In this document: positions 18,522 to 26,738 of the stretch, one piece after another | Numbering within the stretch: the first letter of the stretch is position 1 | How the letters are laid out: every line of letters starts with the position of its first letter | Origin: JAHDCJ01 sp039028895 | GTDB taxonomy: Bacteria; Bacteroidota; Bacteroidia; Chitinophagales; Saprospiraceae | Reading direction: 5' to 3' | Length of the DNA stretch: 64,000 nucleotides | Assembly: GCA_039028895.1 (NCBI GenBank) | Contig: JBCCHF010000014.1 | Location: 61,983 to 125,982 of the forward strand | Program-made: the position numbers and the translations under genes | The notes under the pieces: model-generated | Database searches by the model: none | The model's input: the letters and a program-made list of their open reading frames with translations, nothing else | Told to the model about the DNA's origin: nothing

Positions 18522-19324
18522 TGGTTTAATGCGTTATTTGGGATTGCTTTTTGCGAAATAATATTTTGGTTGACAAGATAGTTACAAAAATCTTTTGCCC
18601 ATACCTGGTATGTCAGTTTTGAAGGATGGACACCATCACTGAAAAAGTCATTTACAGTTGCATCAGCCTCAAGACGGTCCACCCAGTCACCCAAAGTGAT
18701 TTTTCTGGAATAATAGTCTACTCCATCTAATGATTTGACGAGATTCTTTAGTGATGTGCCTAACATTTCCCCAAGATTACCCACAACAAATTTGATTAAT
18801 GGCGTAAATGCCGGGAACTCCTTGATGGGCGGCATATTAGTAAAAACGATTGGGGCACCTTCAAATTTCTCCTGTAACACCTGAATAAGGTTTGTAATAT
18901 CTTTCTGCCATTTGGATGGCGAATTTAACTTGAAAGCATCATTCCCGCCTAACCCAATGACAATTAAATCTGGATCCAGGTCAGGAATATTGGGGACAAT
19001 CTTTTCAGTAACTGCTTTTGCTGTATATCCACTGTGAGCAAATACCTGCCATTCTACAGTTCGACCAAGGAAATTGGCAATTGATTTTGCGAGTGTGCCA
19101 GAAAAACCTTCTTCATGTGTTTTAACCCCGATACCTGCTATGGTGCTTTCCCCAAGGGTAACTAACTTAAATGGCATTTGATTATTGATATGAACTACTC
19201 CTGAAGGATTTTTAGCTGCTGGGAGAGCAGGAACACTCGCACGTATTCGTTTCCCCTGGTAGTACATGATTGGCAACATAGGCAGGCTCAGAATTGCCCC
19301 TGAAACATATTTGAAGTTCAGCAT
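18518..19324 (-). CDS. SGNH/GDSL-type esterase or lipase
   Basis: A 268-residue hydrolase with the SGNH blocks in order: TLGESTIAGIG around residues 56-66 (nucleophile Ser), HSGYTA near 107 (oxyanion Gly region), GLGGNDAF near 125 (Asn), and SDGVHPS near 235 (catalytic Asp and His). The N-terminus has a short hydrophobic segment (about 5-20), which may be a membrane anchor or uncleaved signal. The family removes acyl groups from lipids, sugars or peptidoglycan; the substrate is not readable. Its stop overlaps the start of nhaA by four bases, so the two are expressed together. The functional link is unclear. Confidence 0.87.
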   Translation of the reverse strand: MLNFKYVSGAILSLPMLPIMYYQGKRIRASVPALPAAKNPSGVVHINNQMPFKLVTLGESTIAGIGVKTHEEGFSGTLAKSIANFLGRTVEWQVFAHSGYTAKAVTEKIVPNIPDLDPDLIVIGLGGNDAFKLNSPSKWQKDITNLIQVLQEKFEGAPIVFTNMPPIKEFPAFTPLIKFVVGNLGEMLGTSLKNLVKSLDGVDYYSRKITLGDWVDRLEADATVNDFFSDGVHPSKLTYQVWAKDFCNYLVNQNIISQKAIPNNALNQ

Positions 19325-19544
19325 TTCTAGTTTTCCGGATTATAAAATGTTCAATGATTTAACATTTTTAAAAGCAGGTTGTTTGATGCAGCTCCTGTTT
19401 TTTGCTTGCCTGGCGTATTAAAATTCCTTAAATTTTGGAGTAAGTCCAGCGCATGTCAAATTTACATTGATTCGAAATTTTGTTATATAATTGAGCTGAT
19501 TTCTGCAAGAGAACAACTTTTAACTTAAATTTATCGTTCAATTT

Positions 19545-19934
19545 TTGATGAAAAAGCTATTAACCATATCATTTGCAGCGTTTTATCTGCTGACTGCGGT
19601 CGGTGTGACTGTGAGCGTCCATAAGTGTATGGGGCAAATTGCATCCATTAAGCTTTTTGTCGAAGCGGGGGGATGTTGTTGTAGTAAGGATAAAGCAATG
19701 AACGATTGTTGTGAAGACGAATCAGTCTTTGTACAACTCGATGATGATCAGCGTATCATTAAATCTTTGCGCATCTCTGATGACCTGCAACCAGAATTGA
19801 ATGTAGTACCATCGATACAACTGACATCAATAAAAGTCAAGAAAAATGAGGTGCGAATTGAGTCGCAAAATCTCCCCCCTCCATTAAAACAGCCAATCTG
19901 GCTACTCAATTGTAATTTTACATTTTACGGTTGA
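19545..19934 (+). CDS. HYC_CC_PP-type small exported protein
   Basis: A 129-residue protein with a signal-like N-terminus (MKKLLTISFAAFYLLTAVGVTVSVH). It then has VHKCMGQ, a Cys-rich GGCCCSKDKAMNDCCED block and, near the end, LPPPLKQP. This order of His-x-Cys, Cys-Cys pairs and PPP defines the HYC_CC_PP family of Bacteroidota. Members sit next to heavy-metal-associated domain proteins and TonB receptors, as here, so a role in copper or other soft-metal handling in the periplasm is probable but unproven. It is the first gene of a three-gene unit running to 22634. Confidence 0.85.
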   Translation: MMKKLLTISFAAFYLLTAVGVTVSVHKCMGQIASIKLFVEAGGCCCSKDKAMNDCCEDESVFVQLDDDQRIIKSLRISDDLQPELNVVPSIQLTSIKVKKNEVRIESQNLPPPLKQPIWLLNCNFTFYG

Positions 19935-20015
19935 TTGAATAGTTAAACCGATTAAACGAATAACGATACTGCTTTCTGTGTCGCTATTACTTTTTATCCA
20001 TTAAATTCAATCAAA

Positions 20016-20375
20016 ATGAAAAATATAATTAGTCTTTTCTCATTTATTCTTTGCTTGGCTTTCGCCTTTTCAACGTCAGCCCAGGAAAGTCCAAAACTTA
20101 TCGAAACCGCTGAATTCAGGGTAGAAGGTGTATGCAATATGTGTACAAAACGTATTGAAAATGCCGCCCTGGTCAAAGGAGTAAAACTCGCTGAATGGGA
20201 CAAAAAGACCAAAATCCTTAAAGTAATTTTTAATAACAAGAAAACGGATCTCAAAACTATCCATAAGGCTGTTGCTGATGCCGGGCATCAAACTTCTGAT
20301 TTGCCACCATCACTCAAAGCCTATGAAAAACTGCCGGGGTGTTGTGCCTACCTCGATGGTGTTGAAGACCATTAA
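20016..20375 (+). CDS. exported heavy-metal-associated (HMA) domain protein
   Basis: A 119-residue protein with signal peptide (about 1-23, ending STSAQ) and a single ferredoxin-like HMA domain. The metal site is the CxxC in RVEGVCNMCTKRIENAAL (about 38-41). The remaining fold follows the usual pattern (GVKLAEWDKKTKILKVIFNNKKTDLKTIHKAVADAGHQTSDL). A C-terminal GCCAYLDGVEDH adds two more cysteines and a histidine that could take part in binding or transfer. It probably carries Cu(I) or a related ion in the periplasm. The stop is three bases from the TonB receptor start, showing tight coupling. Confidence 0.9.
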   Translation: MKNIISLFSFILCLAFAFSTSAQESPKLIETAEFRVEGVCNMCTKRIENAALVKGVKLAEWDKKTKILKVIFNNKKTDLKTIHKAVADAGHQTSDLPPSLKAYEKLPGCCAYLDGVEDH

Positions 20376-20378
20376 TTT

Positions 20379-22634
20379 ATGGTCCTGATAACCAGGTTTT
20401 TCAACCTCTTTTGTCTTTTCGTTTTTCCTTTTTCATTATGGGCACAACATAATGGACACCTCAGGGGAGAAGTCTTCGAAGAGATTTCGGCAGAAGAAGA
20501 AATTCCGATCATCGGTGCTGATGTCTATTGGGTAGGTACAACCAAAGGCACCACAACAGACCTTAACGGACAATTCAGTATTGAAAAAACCTCCTCAACA
20601 GACTTGCTGGTTATTAGTTATGTCGGTTACAGAGTGGATACTTTCAATATAGCGCGCGACACTTTCATTCATGTTCACCTCGAACCATCGGTTACCATGG
20701 ATGAAGTACAGGTTGTACACCGTCAAAAATCAACAGAAATTTCGTTTCTCGATCCGTTGAAGACCGAGAAGATCACAGAAAAGGAATTGCTGAAAGCGGC
20801 TTGTTGTAATTTAAGCGAAAGTTTTGAAACCAGTCCTTCTGTTGACGTTTCTTTTACAGATGCCGTTACCGGAACACGCCAGATCCAGATGTTAGGATTG
20901 GCCGGAACTTATACTCAAATCACCAACGAAAGCATGCCCGACATCAGGGGATTGTCTTCTATTTACGGACTGACTTACATCCCTGGTACATGGATTGAGG
21001 GTATTCAGTTGAATAAAGGTGCTGGTACCGTGGCGAACGGTTTTGAAAGCATCGCCGGACAAATCAACGTCGAACTCAGAAAACCCGAATCTGCAGATCC
21101 GCTATATCTCAATTTTTACGCAAGTGAAGGAGGCCGAGTGGAAGGCAATGCGAATATTACACGTCGATTTAAAGACAGTCCATGGTCAACAACATTCCTG
21201 CTGCATGGCCAAAAACGATTCGTTAAACACGACCGTAATGATGATGGATTTATGGATATGCCATTAAGCAACCAGTTTATTGGCCTCAACCGTTGGAAAT
21301 ACGTTGGTGAAAATGGGTTGATGATGCAGTTTGGTGTGAAAGCTACTGTCGTTGACAACACCAGCGGACAGGTCGATTTCGATCCGAAAACAGATGCCCT
21401 GACCATGAATAACTGGGGTATGAAATTAAATACGCAGCGGTTCGAAGCCTGGTCAAAAATAGGTAAAGTATTTCTTGAAAAACCATGGAAAACATTCGGC
21501 GTTCAGATGTCTGCAGTTAGTCATAATCATGATAGCTATTTCGGTCTTCGTGCTTACGATGCCAACCAGACGTCACTGTATGGCAATTTCCTGTATCAAA
21601 GTATTTTGGGAAATACCAACCACACCTACAGAACAGGAGTTAGCATTCAATACGACGACTACAAGGAAAAACTGGCAGAACAAGATTTTGAACGCACCGA
21701 AACCGTTCCGGGGGCCTATTTTGAATACACCTATAAGCACCTCGATAAATTTAATGTGGTTGCAGGTATCAGGGCTGACTATCATAACGAATATGGCGCT
21801 TTTGTAACACCAAGAATACATCTGCGTTATGCACTTTCTGACAACAACGTTATCAGGGCATCCGCAGGTCGGGGCCAACGTACGCCAAACCTGATCGCAG
21901 AGAATATTGGCATTCTAGCAAGCTCAAGATTCTTTAATTTCTTTGCACCCGGTCAAATATTCAGTGAATTTGAATTGGAGCCTGAAGTCGCCTGGAATTT
22001 TGGCTTGAATTTCACACAATGCTTTAAGCTCGATTACAGGGAAGGTACAATTAGTTTCGATTTCTACCGAACTGATTTTCAAAACCAGGTAGTTGTCGAT
22101 CGTGAACAATCTCACAGCCAGGTACTGCTATATAACCTTGACGGAAAATCTTACTCAAACAGCTTCCAGGTCCAACTGGATTACGAACTGATAAAAAGAC
22201 TGGATGTCAGGGTCGCCTACCGCTGGTTCGATGTAAAAACCACATATCTTAATGAAGGCCTGATGGAAGCCCCATTTGTCGCCAAACACCGCGCATTTAT
22301 CAACCTGGGATACAAAACAAGAAGTAACTGGGCTTTCGATATGACCTTGAACTGGCAAGGGCAAAAGCGGATTCCTTCGACAGAATCTTTCCTTCCGGTT
22401 TATCAACGACCAGAGATTTCGCCTGATTTTGTGGTCATTAATGCACAGATTAGTAAAAACTGGCATGACAAATTTGAAATCTACCTTGGCGGTGAAAACC
22501 TCCTTAATTTCCAGCAGGATAATCCAATTATTTCGAGTGAAGACCCTTTCGGGGAATTTTTTGACAGCTCGTTAGTATGGGGACCGGTCTTTGGCAGAAA
22601 TATCTATTTCGGTCTCAGATACTGGATAAAATAA
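20379..22634 (+). CDS. TonB-dependent outer-membrane receptor, probably metal-related
   Basis: A 751-residue outer-membrane receptor. The signal peptide (about 1-22, ending LWAQ) is followed by a carboxypeptidase-regulatory-like domain (about 25-105; GADVYWVGTTKGTTTDLNGQFSI), a plug domain (about 120-235, IQLNKGAGTVANGFESIAGQINVEL) and a beta-barrel to the aromatic-ended C-terminus (YFGLRYWIK). The plug has an adjacent Cys pair (KAACCNLSESFETSPSVDVSFTDAVTGTRQIQMLGL). This feature is typical of the receptors that accompany HMA and HYC_CC_PP proteins. It likely imports a metal complex, possibly copper, using TonB energy. It is the last gene of the unit and is followed by a strong terminator. 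Confidence 0.9.
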   Translation: MVLITRFFNLFCLFVFPFSLWAQHNGHLRGEVFEEISAEEEIPIIGADVYWVGTTKGTTTDLNGQFSIEKTSSTDLLVISYVGYRVDTFNIARDTFIHVHLEPSVTMDEVQVVHRQKSTEISFLDPLKTEKITEKELLKAACCNLSESFETSPSVDVSFTDAVTGTRQIQMLGLAGTYTQITNESMPDIRGLSSIYGLTYIPGTWIEGIQLNKGAGTVANGFESIAGQINVELRKPESADPLYLNFYASEGGRVEGNANITRRFKDSPWSTTFLLHGQKRFVKHDRNDDGFMDMPLSNQFIGLNRWKYVGENGLMMQFGVKATVVDNTSGQVDFDPKTDALTMNNWGMKLNTQRFEAWSKIGKVFLEKPWKTFGVQMSAVSHNHDSYFGLRAYDANQTSLYGNFLYQSILGNTNHTYRTGVSIQYDDYKEKLAEQDFERTETVPGAYFEYTYKHLDKFNVVAGIRADYHNEYGAFVTPRIHLRYALSDNNVIRASAGRGQRTPNLIAENIGILASSRFFNFFAPGQIFSEFELEPEVAWNFGLNFTQCFKLDYREGTISFDFYRTDFQNQVVVDREQSHSQVLLYNLDGKSYSNSFQVQLDYELIKRLDVRVAYRWFDVKTTYLNEGLMEAPFVAKHRAFINLGYKTRSNWAFDMTLNWQGQKRIPSTESFLPVYQRPEISPDFVVINAQISKNWHDKFEIYLGGENLLNFQQDNPIISSEDPFGEFFDSSLVWGPVFGRNIYFGLRYWIK

Positions 22635-22655
22635 TAGTTAGTCTATTTCATTTTG

Positions 22656-22691
22656 AAGGGCAGGAGTTGAAATATATTTCCTGCCCTTTTT
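22656..22691 (+). terminator. rho-independent terminator after the TonB receptor gene
   Basis: A perfect 10-bp stem, AAGGGCAGGA (22656-22665) with TCCTGCCCTT (22679-22688), runs into a T tract ending at 22691. It lies 21 bases after the stop at 22634 and closes the metal cassette transcript. Confidence 0.85.
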
Positions 22692-22781
22692 AGATCTTGT
22701 TCGGATTTTATCTTTCGGCGAATTGTCATCAATTTACCCAAAAACAAATTCCAGACAAGCTCTCATTCAGGCATCTGAAAT

Positions 22782-24188
22782 TTAATAGAACAGCACCTTA
22801 TCCCGTTCGATAAGCTTATCCTCGTTTGATAATTCAAGGATGAAAATTCCATGATGATCTCCTTTAAAAGTAATGGTCTGCTCTACCTGAAATGGATCTA
22901 ATGACCCGATTTCCAAAACATTCCCCGAAAGGGAAAATAAACGCCAATGTGTGATTGATTGGTCGCTTTGTACATTAACACGATGATCAATAACCGGGTT
23001 AGGAAAAATCACCAACGGTTCAATAGCTGATACCTCTTCATTGCTGACAACCCCACAAAAGTCGAAAAAATCAAAAGCGGGAAGCGCAGAATTATTATTA
23101 TCAAAGTCAAAAAACGTAACATTCTCATAGGAAGAGCCCTGACCCCATAAAGTACATAGGTCAGATGTGATCCAGCCGGGCTCCCAGTAAAGGACACCGG
23201 AACCGCCATTAGCATGAACAGTTTCTGCCAAATCCAGCAAAAAGTCTTTCTGGCCCTGGGGCGAGGCAGGGTAGCTTATCACATTCCCATTATCGTTCAT
23301 GAAATTGGTATAATTATCTGAAAAGCCATTGACAAACCAGACAAACCCTGTTTCGAAGATCATCACCTCTTTAGAATAGTCGGCTACAAGCTGATTGACA
23401 AGGTTCCCGATGTCTTGAATTTCAGTGTCCGGTGAGAAATTTGGATAATAGGAAATGCCGATCACATCATAGTTGATAATCCCGTTGGAGGCAAAAAGGC
23501 CAGTTGCCCAGGCAGCAGAGCCTTCGGTTAAGTGGATCGCCTTTTTGATCGCCAAATCGTATTCATTATTAAAGTGATCGATTGCATCGAAGGCGATATT
23601 AAACTTGTCGGCATCTTCCGGCCAGGTCCATCCGTTTGTGGGCGTTGTGTTGTCGATAAATCCCCATGTCGTCTCATTCCCAACGCCGATAATTGCTGGA
23701 ATCGTAGATTGTTGCCTAAAAGCTTCCAGCACCGCATAAGTATAGTTGTAAATGGAATCCAGTAAAGAGGTATGATCAAGGCCCGCCCATGCCGCTGGCC
23801 TTAGCTGCCAGCCCGGATCATTAAAGTGGTCGCCATAATGTATGGCGATATTGAGATCCATGTCATTTGACATAGCAAGTTGCGATGCCGCTAAAACATC
23901 TGAAAGGTTGGAATTGGTGATCATTCCACCGCAATTATCAGTGAGATTTTCAGGGGTGTGCCATAGCCTGAGCCTTACCATTTCGGCACCTCTTTCTGCA
24001 AAGTAGGTGAAAGGCTCAATGGTATTGCCCCCCTCATCCGCATATTGACCACCATTGGTGATTATCGAATTGACATACGACAAATCAGCACCTGTGGTAA
24101 AGCATTGCCCATGTACTTTAAAGCTGGAGACAAGGAAACAAAGCCAAAGGGTAATAAAAACTTGTGGCGGAAATTTAAGAGGTGTCAT
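22782..24188 (-). CDS. GH53 arabinogalactan endo-beta-1,4-galactanase with T9SS domain
   Basis: A 468-residue secreted glycoside hydrolase. After a signal peptide (about 1-27) the GH53 (beta/alpha)8 barrel runs over about 30-375. Diagnostic blocks are TGADLSYVN, FAERGAEMVRLRLWH, MDLNIAIHYGDHFNDPG, IGVGNETTWGF (acid/base Glu) and VMIFETGFVW (nucleophile Glu), with VLYWEPGWI near the end of the barrel. These enzymes cleave beta-1,4-galactan in pectin side chains and algal or plant arabinogalactan. Residues about 388-468 form a T9SS sorting domain (VIFPNPVIDHRVNVQ), so the enzyme is likely cell-surface attached or released. No SusC/SusD pair is next to it. Confidence 0.9.
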   Translation of the reverse strand: MTPLKFPPQVFITLWLCFLVSSFKVHGQCFTTGADLSYVNSIITNGGQYADEGGNTIEPFTYFAERGAEMVRLRLWHTPENLTDNCGGMITNSNLSDVLAASQLAMSNDMDLNIAIHYGDHFNDPGWQLRPAAWAGLDHTSLLDSIYNYTYAVLEAFRQQSTIPAIIGVGNETTWGFIDNTTPTNGWTWPEDADKFNIAFDAIDHFNNEYDLAIKKAIHLTEGSAAWATGLFASNGIINYDVIGISYYPNFSPDTEIQDIGNLVNQLVADYSKEVMIFETGFVWFVNGFSDNYTNFMNDNGNVISYPASPQGQKDFLLDLAETVHANGGSGVLYWEPGWITSDLCTLWGQGSSYENVTFFDFDNNNSALPAFDFFDFCGVVSNEEVSAIEPLVIFPNPVIDHRVNVQSDQSITHWRLFSLSGNVLEIGSLDPFQVEQTITFKGDHHGIFILELSNEDKLIERDKVLFY

Positions 24189-24222
24189 ATCTCGGTTACT
24201 TGATCAGTAATCGAAAATAGGA

Positions 24223-24714
24223 TTAATCTACGCCCTTTTCAACAAAATCTGGTTTAGTTCTCTCCATAAAAGCCGCTTTGAGTTGCTTGTAATTGCCATA
24301 AAACTCTTCACGGATATCATGGAATCGGACATCTTCGTATTCAATTTCAAACACTTCATTATGGTCTCTTCTTTTCCTGAATCGGTAGGTCTTGATATCA
24401 GCAAGGTAAATTACCTTACGGGAATGCGAAAGTAAATGTTCGAACTCTAGCCGATCGGTCCTTAATGAAACACGCCAAAGATTGCGATAAATGTCAAAGA
24501 TCAGGATTAATGCAAAACCAATTCCTGCAACAAAAAACCAACGTTCTTCTTCTAATCCCGTCTGGAAATAAAGATTATAAGTACCCCAAAGGATGATACA
24601 TAGTGATATTAGGGGAACAAAAAAAGCATAGCCTAGTAACTTGAATCTGGAGTGGACGATTTCAAATGTGTCGAATTGATCTAAGATGTTGTTTTCAGTG
24701 TTTTGATAGGTCAT
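24223..24714 (-). CDS. membrane protein with two helices and PH-like cytoplasmic part
   Basis: A 163-residue protein if started at the ATG at 24714 (MTYQNTENNILDQF). The frame is open to 24765, but that start adds residues without structure. Two close hydrophobic segments (about 30-50 and 62-82) form a hairpin. They are followed by a charged beta-rich stretch (SLRTDRLEFEHLLSHSRKVIYLADIKTYRFRKRR) that resembles bacterial PH-like membrane domains. No enzyme motif is present. It is on the same strand as its neighbours but has a terminator on its upstream side, so it is probably transcribed on its own. Confidence 0.6.
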   Translation of the reverse strand: MTYQNTENNILDQFDTFEIVHSRFKLLGYAFFVPLISLCIILWGTYNLYFQTGLEEERWFFVAGIGFALILIFDIYRNLWRVSLRTDRLEFEHLLSHSRKVIYLADIKTYRFRKRRDHNEVFEIEYEDVRFHDIREEFYGNYKQLKAAFMERTKPDFVEKGVD

Positions 24715-24796
24715 TTTCTGTGTTATTGATGTCAATAAAATACCCGTAAAACCCCGATAAATCAAAAATCTTAGACCAACTTTAGCGCTTTTTCGG

Positions 24797-24828
24797 CAAA
24801 AAAAGAAAGGCGCTCATTCGAGTGCCTT
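24797..24828 (-). terminator. rho-independent terminator for the M6 protease gene
   Basis: A 9-bp stem pairs 24807-24815 with 24820-24828 (one G-T pair) and has a four-base loop. On the minus strand it is followed by TTTCTTTTTTT. It is placed about 75 bases past the stop of the metalloprotease gene at 24904. Confidence 0.85.
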
Positions 24829-24903
24829 CCCTTTTCAAAACGGGGCTGATGATGGTTTGTTTTTTGAACCATCATTTGCTCCATTTTCATTGCTGAGCAC
24901 GCA

Positions 24904-26562
24904 CTATTTTGGTTGAATGTCAATATAGAATGAATCGCCTACCTTGCCGACTACCCTGACAGTCATTGGTGCGCCTGGAACGTTGAAAGAATCTCCAACC
25001 AGATAGGGCGCATTTTTTACCAGGTCAGCAGAAGAGGAGGAAGTATTAGTTACAGGCTTTTTAGGTGCTATCTGTATGAATTTATTATCTCCTGTTACCT
25101 TAGATTGCACGGTGTATATGAGCACGCCCTTGCCATTCGGACTGTCTACATTTCCTTTTTTGTTCAATGTTGGAGGTGTTACCTGAACCACCCAAACCTT
25201 ATCAGGATTATTGGCATCTGATTTTTTATCGGGAATAACGACCATCGAAACACCATATTTTGAAGAAAACGGGGCAATGGTACCGTTCCAGCCACCTTTA
25301 CGCAGGTAGGTACTTCTTTCTGGGGTGATCCAGCCAAACAATTTCTTGTGCCAACCAAGGAATCCCGCACTTAATATCATGTCGGCCATGATGTCCCAGG
25401 GACCTACCTGGTGGATGAGAGGTTTTTTAAACGGGTAAAGATCTGGCAATCCTAGGCAATGCCCTACTTCGTGTGCCATGGTCTTGAAATTGGCATCTTT
25501 TTCAAATGCAAGGGTACCAATCGTAATCTGCTTTCTCAGCTTTCCTATTTTTACACCATGTGCACCTGCGCCTTTAAGGAATGCGGATTTTTCCGGAGGG
25601 ACAATAACGAGCACTGTATTTTCATCATAATTGGAACTGGGTATTAAGGCTGCTGCGTCTTTAACATAATCTGCCCATTTCCAACCTCCTGAGCCTGGCC
25701 CCGGTACATAATAACTAAGTTTTTTAGGCATCCTTTTCCATTCTTTAATGACTTGATATTGTAGGCTTAACTGCCCGTATGATTCGTTGCTGTAAAAGTT
25801 TTGAAGGTCTGTTTTGTTACCTGTTAGTTTGTTGAATGTTTCGTCAAACCACTTATTGTTCTTCGATTTTGTCCCTTTGGAATCGGAAAAGTCAACAAAC
25901 ATAAAAATTAAGTTGACCTCACCTTTTGTATTTACAATTGTTGACTGATTAAGTGGCCCTTCTGAACCTCCGCTGACATCAGGGACTTCCTCTTGTAATT
26001 GGACAGGCATTCTTCTTTTGAGCTTCCAGTATTGACCTGATTGTGCCTTCCATTCTGTCATGAGACATTTTTTGTTGGCTGAACCGCCTTCAAGTGCATA
26101 TGCATCATTATGACCATTCTCTGTGAATTCACTTACAAGCTTGTACCATCCACCTCCAAGATCAATCAGTTTCCACTTCTGACCTGAATACATACCTTTT
26201 CTCATCGAACATCCAACTCCCGGGCCATCGGATTCCAATCCATAGGATTCACCGGTAAATTGTGAAGAAAGCTGGTAATAGCCATTTCCTCTTGGAGTGA
26301 ACCGCCATAATTGCCCTGCAGTCGTTGACTTTTTTAGTTTCGTAAGCCTAGCAAAAGAACCAGGAGCACTGGATTCGAGTGCATATTTTTCATCATATTT
26401 ACTGTTGTGCAGCGTATAGTAATACCTGGTGTCGATCGTTACACCCTGATTGGTTTCAGCAGTTGTATTGATGTCAGTATTGACATCAGCAGCCAAACTC
26501 AAGGCCGATACAAAGAGAAGAATCAAAAAGGTGTTAATGCTAACAAAAGTTAGATTTTTCAT
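24904..26562 (-). CDS. secreted M6-like metalloprotease with N-terminal ricin-type lectin region
   Basis: A 552-residue exported protein. The signal peptide (about 1-25) is followed by a ricin-B-like region of three similar units (about 45-190; each ends in a Q-x-W block: AGQLWRFTP, SGQKWKLID, SGQYWKLKR), probably carbohydrate-binding. The catalytic domain (about 210-440) has the zinc motif HEVGHCLGLPD near residue 364, in the extended HExxHxxGxxD form of M6 immune inhibitor A-like proteases and other metzincins. A further beta-rich domain ends the protein. No T9SS domain is recognisable. It is likely a secreted protease for host, prey or organic-matter proteins. It lies 176 bases downstream of the hybrid regulator gene on the same strand. 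Confidence 0.85.
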   Translation of the reverse strand: MKNLTFVSINTFLILLFVSALSLAADVNTDINTTAETNQGVTIDTRYYYTLHNSKYDEKYALESSAPGSFARLTKLKKSTTAGQLWRFTPRGNGYYQLSSQFTGESYGLESDGPGVGCSMRKGMYSGQKWKLIDLGGGWYKLVSEFTENGHNDAYALEGGSANKKCLMTEWKAQSGQYWKLKRRMPVQLQEEVPDVSGGSEGPLNQSTIVNTKGEVNLIFMFVDFSDSKGTKSKNNKWFDETFNKLTGNKTDLQNFYSNESYGQLSLQYQVIKEWKRMPKKLSYYVPGPGSGGWKWADYVKDAAALIPSSNYDENTVLVIVPPEKSAFLKGAGAHGVKIGKLRKQITIGTLAFEKDANFKTMAHEVGHCLGLPDLYPFKKPLIHQVGPWDIMADMILSAGFLGWHKKLFGWITPERSTYLRKGGWNGTIAPFSSKYGVSMVVIPDKKSDANNPDKVWVVQVTPPTLNKKGNVDSPNGKGVLIYTVQSKVTGDNKFIQIAPKKPVTNTSSSSADLVKNAPYLVGDSFNVPGAPMTVRVVGKVGDSFYIDIQPK

Positions 26563-26738
26563 TTTTATAAAGTTTCAAGGTTTAGAATTTACTTCATCAT
26601 ATGATCATATCCACTTAACAAACTGGATTTGTTCATCGGTTATAAATTCAAAACTATGAGCAATCGGGTGTTGTAAACCGGACAACTAGATGAGGTGAAT
26701 CGGACAGGTTGATTTAAGTATCTGTAAATCAATTGTTT

